Source: an uncultured Oscillospiraceae bacterium (GTDB lineage Bacteria; Bacillota; Clostridia; Oscillospirales; Acutalibacteraceae). Taken from it: a stretch of 6,572 nucleotides of DNA. The translations under genes and the position numbers were made by a program. Positions 1 to 6,376 of this stretch are shown here, piece by piece (position 1 is the stretch's first letter; each line of letters begins with the position of its first letter). The notes beneath the pieces were generated by a model. The model saw only the letters and a program-made list of their open reading frames with translations, searched no databases and was not told the origin of the DNA. The stretch is taken from the NCBI GenBank assembly GCA_900555805.1, contig USMJ01000072.1, forward strand, positions 1 through 6,572, written 5' to 3'.

Positions 1-569
1 AGACCTGCCGCGAAAAGGCGATAGCAATATATCAGGATAAAGCGGAAATTTCAATGTGTCTGCCTTATCTTAAAGATAAAGCCGAAAGCTTCTCCGAAAG
101 CATGGTCAAAAACACCCCGAACGGACTTATAGTTCTGAACGAAAAGCTCGAGGTACAGCAAATAAACGAAGCGGCAAGAAAGATGATGCACATAAGATCG
201 GCGTCTGATATTCTCGGCGATCAGGTCGTCAGAATACTCGACCCGACGGTGTTCATGGAGGTTCTCGCCAATGAAAGAGACGTTCATAACCGCAAGACAT
301 ATCTCGCCGAATACGAGAAATATGTCGAACAGACGGTTGTTTATGATAAAGATTACAGACTGCTTGTCTGTATAATGAGAGACATCACAGAGGAAGAAGC
401 GGCGAGAGAAAGAAAAGAGCGAATCAGCCGCCAGACGGTCGAAACAGCTGACAAGGTCGTCGACAAACAGATGAGAATTGTCCAGGAGATAGCCTCGCTT
501 CTCGGCGAAACCGCCGCCGAAACAAAGATTGCGCTTGCCAAATTGAAGGAGTCGATTTCAGATGAATAA
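1..569 (+). CDS. Sensory [FeFe]-hydrogenase-like protein with PAS domain, C-terminal part (5' end outside window)
   Basis: The reading frame is open to the left edge, so the 188 visible residues are only the C-terminal part. The ATG at 54 is internal, because family-like sequence continues upstream of it. Visible residues 2 and 19 are cysteines in a T-C-R-E-K-A...M-C-L-P context, which fits the last two ligands of a FeS-type [4Fe-4S] loop. A PAS domain follows at about residues 35-125 (N-T-P-N-G-L-I-V-L to M-R-D-I-T). The rest is a charged, probably coiled-coil helix ending I-A-S-L-L-G-E-T. This order is typical of group C sensory [FeFe] hydrogenases, whose H-cluster domain would lie upstream and cannot be seen here. 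The inferred role is sensing H2 or redox state and signalling through the PAS region. The gene overlaps the phosphatase by 8 bases, suggesting coupled translation. A PAS-only regulator is possible but less likely given the Fe-S remnant and neighbours. Confidence 0.82.
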   Translation, partial: TCREKAIAIYQDKAEISMCLPYLKDKAESFSESMVKNTPNGLIVLNEKLEVQQINEAARKMMHIRSASDILGDQVVRILDPTVFMEVLANERDVHNRKTYLAEYEKYVEQTVVYDKDYRLLVCIMRDITEEEAARERKERISRQTVETADKVVDKQMRIVQEIASLLGETAAETKIALAKLKESISDE

Positions 570-1734
570 CCTTTGCGCCGAAATCGGCTACAAAAGTATA
601 AATCATGCGGGCGAACAGCTTTGCGGCGATCATGTCGACGTTGTCGAACACGGCGAAAATTCGACGGTCATCGTCCTCGCTGACGGTTTGGGAAGCGGCG
701 TTAAGGCGAGCATCCTCTCTACCCTGACTTCGAAGATCATATCGACAATGATATCCGAGGGGCTTTCGATCGAGGAGTGCGTTTCGACGATAGCCTCCGC
801 CTTGCCGATATGCTCGGTCAGGGGAGTGGCTTATTCGACCTTCACGATCATGCATGTCAGGGACAACGAGACGCTCGAACTTATACAATATGATAATCCG
901 TACGCCGTCTTTATCCGTGACTTTGAGATTTATGATTACCCGAAAACCGAGATGAATATCGAGGGTAAGAAGATATATAAGTCGGTCATCAGCCTACAGG
1001 ACGGCGACATGATAACCGCCATGAGCGACGGTTGTCCCCACGCCGGAATAGGCATAGCCTATAACTTCGGCTGGAAGAGAGAGGACATAGCCGACTTCAT
1101 GAAAATGCTTGCGCCTGCAGGCTACAACGCCAAAACGCTCGCGACGATGCTTGTCGATGAATGCAACAAGCTCTACGGCTATGAGCCGGGAGACGACGCG
1201 ACGGCCTGCGTTGTCCGTATCAGAAAGAGAGCGCCGATGAACCTGCTTTTCGGTCCGCCGTCTCACAGAGACGACTGCAACAGAATGATGTCGCTCTTCT
1301 TCGGAAAAGAGGGAAAACACATTATCTGCGGCGGAACAACGGCCTCGATAGCCGCCAAATATCTGCGAAAGCCGCTTAAGCCGAGCCTGAATTTTGAGAA
1401 AAGCGACATTCCGCCGACAGCGGAACTTGAGGGCGTCGATCTTGTCACAGAGGGCGTTATAACTGTCAACAGGGTCGTCGAATACGCCAAGGATGCGCTC
1501 GGTGAAAATAAAGAATATGAGAATTGGAGTTTCAAACGCGACGGAGCTTCGCTCATATGCCGAATGCTTTTTGAGGAAGCGACAGACATCAATTTCTTCG
1601 TCGGCAGGGCGATAAATCCGGCTCACCAGAACCCGGATCTCCCGATAAACTTCAATATAAAAATGAATCTCGTCGAGGAGCTTTCGGCTTGCCTTAAAAA
1701 GATGGGAAAGAGAATAAAGGTCAGTTATTTTTAA
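562..1734 (+). CDS. SpoIIE/PP2C-family serine phosphatase with extra C-terminal domain
   Basis: This 390-residue protein has a PP2C-like phosphatase domain at about residues 5-220. The metal-binding acidic residues are in place: G-D at 22-23, A-D-G-L-G-S-G at 40-46, S-D-G at 155-157 and P-G-D-D-A-T at 209-214. It should therefore be an active Mn/Mg-dependent phosphoserine/threonine phosphatase in the cytoplasm. No membrane segment or signal peptide is seen. Residues from about 225 to 390 form a second region starting G-P-P and holding a C-G-G-T-T stretch at 256-260, for which I know no function. The ATG at 562 lies 10 bases after GAAGGAG (545-551) and overlaps the sensor gene's end. Phosphatases of this kind are known beside group C sensory [FeFe] hydrogenases, so it is probably the sensor's output partner. 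Its phosphoprotein target is not in the window. Confidence 0.92.
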   Translation: MNNLCAEIGYKSINHAGEQLCGDHVDVVEHGENSTVIVLADGLGSGVKASILSTLTSKIISTMISEGLSIEECVSTIASALPICSVRGVAYSTFTIMHVRDNETLELIQYDNPYAVFIRDFEIYDYPKTEMNIEGKKIYKSVISLQDGDMITAMSDGCPHAGIGIAYNFGWKREDIADFMKMLAPAGYNAKTLATMLVDECNKLYGYEPGDDATACVVRIRKRAPMNLLFGPPSHRDDCNRMMSLFFGKEGKHIICGGTTASIAAKYLRKPLKPSLNFEKSDIPPTAELEGVDLVTEGVITVNRVVEYAKDALGENKEYENWSFKRDGASLICRMLFEEATDINFFVGRAINPAHQNPDLPINFNIKMNLVEELSACLKKMGKRIKVSYF

Positions 1735-1750
1735 TGAGGGATAGATTATT

Positions 1751-3181
1751 ATGCGAAAATTTGACACAAAGGTGCAGTACCTGAAATATAAGGTACTCCG
1801 AGAGGTGGCGCGCCAGGCGTGGAACGGAACGCTTTACGACAATCTCTTCGACATACCGAAGATAATCGTTCCGGGCAACACCCCGACCATGCGTTGCTGC
1901 GTCTATAAGGAAAGAGCCATTCTTTCCGAAAGAGTTAAGATCGCCATGGGCGGCGACAAAGACGACCCGAATGTTATCGAGGTCATATCGACCGCCTGCG
2001 ACGAATGCCCGATGGGCGGATACGAGATAACAAACTCATGCCGAGGCTGTCTCGCCAACCGCTGCGAGGACGTCTGTAAGAGGGGAGCGATATCGTTCGA
2101 CCATAACCATGTCGCCCACATTGATAAGTCAAAATGCGTTGACTGCGGATCCTGCGCTAAGGTTTGCCCGTTCTCGGCGATTGTCAACCGAAAACGCCCG
2201 TGTCAGAGCGCCTGCAAGGTCAAGGCGATCTCCATGGATGAGAACAAGGCGGCGAAGATCGACAACGATAAATGTATCGCCTGCGGCGCGTGCGTCTATC
2301 AGTGTCCGTTCGGCGCGATAACCGATAAGTCCTATATTTTAGAAGTCATCAAGATGATTAAAAACAGCTCGAATAACGCCGATTATAAGGTGTACGCGCT
2401 GGTTGCGCCGTCGATTTCGAGTCAGTTCACCTATGCCAAGCACGGACAGGTAATCTCAGGTCTCAAAGCGCTCGGATTTTACACTGTCATAGAGGCTGCC
2501 CTCGGAGCTGACATGGTGGCGTACGCCGAATCACAGGAGCTCGCCGAGAAAGGCTTCCTGATGAGCTCATGCTGTCCGGCATTTGTCAGTTATATTGAAA
2601 AGAATTTCCCTGCTCTTTTGGAGCATGTTTCACATAACCTTTCACCCATGGCGACCATCGCTAAATACATAAAGAGCACCGATCCGACCGCCAAGGTCGT
2701 GTTCATCGGCCCCTGTACGGCGAAAAAGGCCGAGGTCAGAAAGGAAAGTGTCAGAGAATATGTCGATTCGGCGGTCACATTTGAAGAGCTTCAGGCTCTC
2801 TTTGACAGCCGCGACATAGACATAACAACGCTTGAAGACGACGTTCTCGACAACGCCTCTTACTACGGCAGAATTTTCGCAAGAAGCGGCGGACTTTCCG
2901 ACGCGGTCGCTCAGGGTCTCAAGGAACACTGTATCACCGACTTCGAACTCAAGGCGACAGCCTGCGACGGTATAGAAGAGTGCAAGATGGCGCTTCTCAA
3001 GAAGAGCAAGAACGTTCTGAATTCAAACTTTATAGAAGGTATGGCCTGCGTAGGCGGCTGTATCGGAGGAGCCGGATGTCTGACGCACGGCGAAAAGAAT
3101 AAAGCCGAGGTCGACAAGTACGGAGCCGAGGCGTACGAAAAAACAATAACCGACGCAATATCGGTCATTAAGAATATATAA
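1751..3181 (+). CDS. Monomeric [FeFe] hydrogenase, group B-like
   Basis: This 476-residue soluble enzyme should interconvert H2 with protons and electrons. The three H-cluster motifs are S-S-C-C-P-A (residues 272-277), G-P-C-T-A-K-K-A-E (320-328) and E-G-M-A-C-V-G-G-C-I-G-G (429-440). GPC instead of MPC, and phenylalanine after CCPA instead of tryptophan, point to group B rather than group A. The N-terminal part has C49-C50, C83/C86, then ferredoxin-type sets C97/100/105/109, C129/132/135/139, C151/155 and C175/178/181/185, enough for three or four [4Fe-4S] clusters. Residues that align by eye with the proton path of the Clostridium pasteurianus enzyme (C274, E260, E263, S294) are kept, so it is probably catalytic. 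The start has GAGGG at 1736-1740, 10 bases upstream. The stop codon overlaps the ribosome binding site of hdrB. The maturation genes hydE, hydF and hydG are not in the window. Confidence 0.96.
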   Translation: MRKFDTKVQYLKYKVLREVARQAWNGTLYDNLFDIPKIIVPGNTPTMRCCVYKERAILSERVKIAMGGDKDDPNVIEVISTACDECPMGGYEITNSCRGCLANRCEDVCKRGAISFDHNHVAHIDKSKCVDCGSCAKVCPFSAIVNRKRPCQSACKVKAISMDENKAAKIDNDKCIACGACVYQCPFGAITDKSYILEVIKMIKNSSNNADYKVYALVAPSISSQFTYAKHGQVISGLKALGFYTVIEAALGADMVAYAESQELAEKGFLMSSCCPAFVSYIEKNFPALLEHVSHNLSPMATIAKYIKSTDPTAKVVFIGPCTAKKAEVRKESVREYVDSAVTFEELQALFDSRDIDITTLEDDVLDNASYYGRIFARSGGLSDAVAQGLKEHCITDFELKATACDGIEECKMALLKKSKNVLNSNFIEGMACVGGCIGGAGCLTHGEKNKAEVDKYGAEAYEKTITDAISVIKNI

Positions 3182-3185
3182 GGAG
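3180..3185 (+). promoter_or_regulatory. Ribosome binding site deciding the hdrB start
   Basis: AAGGAG overlaps the hydrogenase TAA and sits 11 bases before the ATG at 3197. An in-frame GTG at 3185 begins on the last base of this site, so it cannot be the start it serves. The ATG at 3197 also gives the family-typical beginning Y-S-Y-Y-P-G-C. Confidence 0.85.
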
Positions 3186-3196
3186 TGGGACGAGAA

Positions 3197-3976
3197 ATGA
3201 TTTACAGTTATTATCCCGGTTGTACCCTGAAGACAAAGGCGAAGGATCTCGACATATACGGAAGAGAAGCCGCCGAAAAGCTGGGTATAACTCTTGAGGA
3301 ACTGCCCGAATGGCAGTGCTGCGGAGGCGTTTATCCGCTTGCGAGCGACGAGATCGCGACCAAGCTTTCCTCCGTCAGGGCTTTGCTCAGCGCAAGGGAA
3401 AAGCAGCAGACGCTTTTGACAATGTGCTCGGCTTGCCACCATGTCATAAAGAGGGTCAACTACGATATGCAGAACAAGCCCGATTTTGCCGCGAAGGTCA
3501 ACAACTACCTGAAACTTGACGAGAAATACAGCGGCGAAACGAGAGTGGTTCACTATCTCGAAATGCTCAGAGACGATCTCGGCTTCGACAAGCTCAAGGA
3601 AAAGGTCGTCAACCCCCTTAAGGGCAGAAAGATCGCCGCTTATTACGGCTGCCTGCTTTTAAGACCCGGCAAGGAAATGGCTTTCGACAATCCGGAGAAC
3701 CCAACGATAATCGAAGATTTCATCAAGGCGATCGGCGCAGAACCCGTCAAATACCCGTTCCGCAACGAATGTTGCGGCGGATACATGACAATGACCGACA
3801 AGCCCCTTGCGAGCAAGATGGCGACAATGGTTGTCGACTCCGCAAAGCTCAAGGGCGCCGACTGCATAATAACAGCCTGTCCGCTTTGCTTATATAATCT
3901 TAAGCAGAGCAGTGAGGATAAAATTCCTGTATATTATTTCACCGAGCTTCTCGCCGAAGCTCTCGGTTTAAAGTAA
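3197..3976 (+). CDS. hdrB: HdrB, heterodisulfide reductase subunit B-like protein (double CCG domain)
   Basis: This 259-residue protein carries two complete CCG (cysteine-rich) domains. The first has C9, C41-C42-G and C77-x2-C80; the second has C152, C192-C193-G and C228-x2-C231. In methanogen HdrB these ten cysteines bind two non-cubane [4Fe-4S] clusters that split the CoM-S-S-CoB disulfide. With all ligands present, this copy is probably an active catalytic subunit. A bacterium of this type is not expected to use coenzymes M and B, so the substrate is unknown; another disulfide or acceptor is possible. No membrane segment is seen, in keeping with the soluble HdrABC form rather than HdrDE. 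It lies 15 bases after the hydrogenase and 12 bases before hdrC. The start is set by the AAGGAG at 3180-3185. The family assignment is firm; the reaction is inferred. Confidence 0.94.
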   Translation: MIYSYYPGCTLKTKAKDLDIYGREAAEKLGITLEELPEWQCCGGVYPLASDEIATKLSSVRALLSAREKQQTLLTMCSACHHVIKRVNYDMQNKPDFAAKVNNYLKLDEKYSGETRVVHYLEMLRDDLGFDKLKEKVVNPLKGRKIAAYYGCLLLRPGKEMAFDNPENPTIIEDFIKAIGAEPVKYPFRNECCGGYMTMTDKPLASKMATMVVDSAKLKGADCIITACPLCLYNLKQSSEDKIPVYYFTELLAEALGLK

Positions 3977-3983
3977 GGAGGGG
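3975..3983 (+). promoter_or_regulatory. Strong ribosome binding site of hdrC
   Basis: AAGGAGGGG begins inside the hdrB stop codon and lies 5 bases before the ATG at 3989. It is the purine-richest ribosome binding site in the window, which fits efficient re-initiation right after hdrB. Confidence 0.8.
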
Positions 3984-3988
3984 AATGT

Positions 3989-4375
3989 ATGGATTCAAAA
4001 GAACTGTGTAAGGAAGTCGAAAGAATAAGCGGCATCGACCCGAGAAAATGCATGAAATGCGGAAAATGCTCGGCGACCTGCCCCGCGTTCGAAGACATGG
4101 ACATCCATCCGCATGAATTCGTTTCGATGCTGTGCGACGGAAGAATAGACAGACTGCTTACTTCAAAATCGCTGTGGCGTTGTGTTTCCTGTTTCGCCTG
4201 CGTTGAAAGATGTCCGAGAGGCGTTGAGCCTGCGAGACTTATCGAGGCGGTCAGAGTTTGCCTTATAAGAAACAGAAACGAGAATTTCATCTCTCCCGAT
4301 GAGATCCCCGCCATGCTTGATCCGCAGCTGCCCCAGCAGGCGATAGTCAGCACTTTCAGAAAGTTCAGAAAATAA
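3989..4375 (+). CDS. hdrC: HdrC, heterodisulfide reductase subunit C-like ferredoxin
   Basis: This 128-residue protein has two full [4Fe-4S] motifs: C21-x2-C24-x2-C27-x3-C31-P and C65-x2-C68-x2-C71-x3-C75-P. The spacer between them is helical, and the tail is short and basic, ending R-K-F-R-K. In HdrABC complexes HdrC passes electrons from the HdrA clusters to the non-cubane clusters of HdrB, and its position between those two genes fits that role. It is shorter than the methanogen HdrC proteins I know, mainly in the C-terminal part, as is common for bacterial copies. No transmembrane segment is visible, so it is not an HdrE or membrane-anchored fusion. A generic two-cluster ferredoxin of the GlpC or lactate-utilisation type is the main alternative, but the neighbouring hdrB and hdrA make HdrC much more likely. 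Confidence 0.93.
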   Translation: MDSKELCKEVERISGIDPRKCMKCGKCSATCPAFEDMDIHPHEFVSMLCDGRIDRLLTSKSLWRCVSCFACVERCPRGVEPARLIEAVRVCLIRNRNENFISPDEIPAMLDPQLPQQAIVSTFRKFRK

Positions 4376-4379
4376 GGAG
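4374..4379 (+). promoter_or_regulatory. Ribosome binding site deciding the hdrA TTG start
   Basis: AAGGAG begins inside the hdrC stop codon and ends at 4379, 8 bases before the TTG at 4388. The upstream in-frame GTG at 4379 begins on the last base of this site, so TTG is the better start. It also gives the family-typical opening Q-R-I-G-V-F. Confidence 0.82.
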
Positions 4380-4387
4380 TGTTAAGT

Positions 4388-6376
4388 TTGCAAAGAATAG
4401 GAGTTTTCATTTGTTGGTGCGGAAGCAACATAGCCGCTACGGTCGATGTTGCCAAAGTCGCCGAGGAAATAAAGAAAGAGCCGGGCGTAGTCTTTTCGCA
4501 GGATTATCAGTATATGTGCTCCGAGGCAGGTCAGCTTCTTGTCAAGAACGCTATCAAGGAGCATAATCTGACCGGCGTCGTCATATGCTCATGTTCTCCG
4601 AGAATGCATGAGGCTACGTTCAGAAAAGCCGCCCAGTCGGCAGGGCTTAACCCGTACATGGTCGAGGTCGCGAATATCCGTGAGCAGTGTTCATGGATTC
4701 ATAAGGATAAGGCCGAAGCCACCGAGAAAGCCATCATATTAGCGAGAGCGGCTGTCGCGAAAGTCAGCCTTAACGCTCCCTTACAGCCTGGCGAAAGCGC
4801 CGTCACGAAAAGAGCGCTGATAATCGGCGGCGGTATAGCGGGCATCCAGTCTGCGCTCGATATCGCCGACGCAGGCTATAAGGTTGACATAGTCGAGAGA
4901 GAGCCGACCATCGGCGGAAAGATGGCTCAGCTTGATAAGACATTCCCGACGCTCGACTGCGCCGCATGTATTCTCACACCGAAAATGGTTGAGGCGGCTC
5001 AGCATGAGAATATAACGCTTTACACCTACAGCGAAGTTGAAGAAGTCAAGGGCTTCGTCGGAAACTTCGATGTCAAGATAAGAAAGAAAGCCAGATACGT
5101 CGACGAGACAAAGTGCACGGGCTGCGCGGTCTGCACAAACAAGTGTCCGTCAAGAAAGGCCGGCAACGAGTTCAACTGCTCACTCGACAAGAGGGGAGCG
5201 ATATATATTCCGTTCGCCCAGGCTGTTCCGAATGTCGCAGTAATTGACACCGAACACTGCATACATTTCAAGACAGGCAAGTGCGGACTTTGCGAAAAGA
5301 ACTGCTCCGCCAAGGCTATCAACTTCGATCAGAAGGATGAGATCATTGAAGAGAAATACGGTGCGATCGTCGTTGCGACAGGCTATCAGATAAGCGATGT
5401 CACAAAATACGATGAGTTCCAGTACACCGAGCATCCCGATGTCGTCACCTCGCTCGAGCTTGAAAGACTTATGAACGCGGCAGGCCCGACGAAGGGCACG
5501 CTTCTTCGCCCGTCGAACCTTGAACATCCCAAGGATATCGTCTTCATCCAGTGCGTCGGCTCAAGAGACATCACCGCGCGCGGCAAGTGCTACTGCTCGA
5601 AGATATGCTGCATGTACACCGCGAAGCACGCGATGCTTATCAGAGAGAAATATCCCGATGTTAAGGTACACGTATTTTACATCGACGTCAGAACTCCGGG
5701 TAAGAATTTCGATGAGTTCTACCGCCGAGCCGTTGAACAATACAGCGTCGACTATATCAAGGGCATGGTCGGTAAGGTCTATGAAAACGACAAGGGCGGC
5801 CTGACCGTCAGAGCCGTCAACCTTATCACAAACGAGCGCGTTATGATAGATACCGATATGGTCGTACTCGCGGCTGCGATCGAACCCAGCTCAGGCGTTA
5901 AGAAGGTAGCCTCCATGCTGACGGCGAGTATCGACACAAATAACTTCCTCACGGAAGCTCACCCGAAGCTCAAGCCCGTCGAAAGCCCGACGGCAGGCGT
6001 GTTCCTTTCAGGCGTTTGCCAAGGCCCGAAGGATATCCCCGAGACTGTTTCTCAGGCAGGCGCGGCGGCTGTCAAGGTCGTCGGACTTCTCGCCAAGGAC
6101 AAGCTTGTCACAAATCCCTGTACGGCTACGCCGAACGAGCTTATGTGTAACGGCTGTTCATCATGCGAAAAGGTTTGTCCCTACGGAGCTATCAGCTATA
6201 TTGATAAGCTTGTCAACGACCACGGCATTAAGGAGACAAGACGCATTGCTTCCGTCAATTCGGCTGTCTGTCAGGGCTGCGGCGCCTGCACGGTCGCTTG
6301 TATGTCCGGTGCAATGGATCTGCGCGGATTCACGAACAAACAAATCATGGCGGAGGTTGACGCAATATGCAAGTAA
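4388..6376 (+). CDS. hdrA: HdrA, FAD and Fe-S subunit of heterodisulfide reductase-type bifurcating complex
   Basis: This 662-residue protein has the full HdrA layout. The N-terminal domain (about 1-135) has C9-W-C11-G-S-N, C44 and C67-S-C69-S-P. A thioredoxin reductase-like FAD domain starts with G-G-G-I-A-G at 147-152, includes D-C-A-A-C-I-L-T-P-K-M at 190-200, and resumes after an inserted ferredoxin domain (C243/246/249/253, C264, C291, C299/302/306). It also shows A-T-G-Y at 330-333 and the cysteine-rich stretch C401, C403, C407, C408. The C-terminal ferredoxin domain has C587/590/593/597 and C628/631/634/638. In characterised relatives the FAD splits an electron pair between ferredoxin and HdrC/HdrB. 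No NAD-binding partner is fused to it. The start is a TTG chosen from the ribosome binding site at 4374-4379. The 3' end overlaps the next gene by 10 bases. The assignment is firm; bifurcation here is inferred from the family. Confidence 0.97.
   Translation: MQRIGVFICWCGSNIAATVDVAKVAEEIKKEPGVVFSQDYQYMCSEAGQLLVKNAIKEHNLTGVVICSCSPRMHEATFRKAAQSAGLNPYMVEVANIREQCSWIHKDKAEATEKAIILARAAVAKVSLNAPLQPGESAVTKRALIIGGGIAGIQSALDIADAGYKVDIVEREPTIGGKMAQLDKTFPTLDCAACILTPKMVEAAQHENITLYTYSEVEEVKGFVGNFDVKIRKKARYVDETKCTGCAVCTNKCPSRKAGNEFNCSLDKRGAIYIPFAQAVPNVAVIDTEHCIHFKTGKCGLCEKNCSAKAINFDQKDEIIEEKYGAIVVATGYQISDVTKYDEFQYTEHPDVVTSLELERLMNAAGPTKGTLLRPSNLEHPKDIVFIQCVGSRDITARGKCYCSKICCMYTAKHAMLIREKYPDVKVHVFYIDVRTPGKNFDEFYRRAVEQYSVDYIKGMVGKVYENDKGGLTVRAVNLITNERVMIDTDMVVLAAAIEPSSGVKKVASMLTASIDTNNFLTEAHPKLKPVESPTAGVFLSGVCQGPKDIPETVSQAGAAAVKVVGLLAKDKLVTNPCTATPNELMCNGCSSCEKVCPYGAISYIDKLVNDHGIKETRRIASVNSAVCQGCGACTVACMSGAMDLRGFTNKQIMAEVDAICK
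6352..6356 (+). promoter_or_regulatory. Ribosome binding site of mvhD inside hdrA
   Basis: GGAGG lies within the last codons of hdrA, 10 bases before the ATG at 6367. It supports translation of the overlapping downstream gene from that ATG. Confidence 0.75.

Noticed and set aside
54..56. ATG as the true start of the first gene
   Set aside because: The frame is open to the left edge and the codons before it encode a family-like Fe-S loop, so the gene starts outside the window.
1735..1750. Possible promoter or terminator between phosphatase and hydrogenase genes
   Set aside because: The 16-base gap holds only a ribosome binding site, with no inverted repeat and no room for a promoter. A promoter hidden in the upstream coding sequence cannot be excluded.
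994..1767. Long minus-strand open frame (257 codons) opposite the phosphatase gene
   Set aside because: It lies wholly against a well-supported gene, its translation shows no recognisable domain, and its openness follows from the codon bias of the plus-strand gene.
2079..2094. Sixteen-base sequence shared with about 5188-5203, possible repeat
   Set aside because: Both copies encode K-R-G-A-I within ferredoxin-like or nearby sequence. The match is short and explained by shared residues and codon habit.
3185..3187. GTG as a start for hdrB
   Set aside because: It begins inside the AAGGAG that would have to serve it. The ATG at 3197 has correct spacing and the family-typical N-terminus.
3023..3553. 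Minus-strand open frame of 176 codons across the hydrogenase-hdrB junction
   Set aside because: It spans two firm plus-strand genes and their ribosome binding site, and it has no domain-like sequence.
4379..4381. GTG as a start for hdrA
   Set aside because: It begins on the last base of the AAGGAG, whereas the TTG at 4388 is properly spaced and matches the usual HdrA beginning.
3934..4455. Minus-strand open frame of 173 codons opposite hdrC
   Set aside because: It is a shadow of hdrC and the ends of its neighbours. The serine- and leucine-rich translation is what reverse-strand reading of such genes gives.
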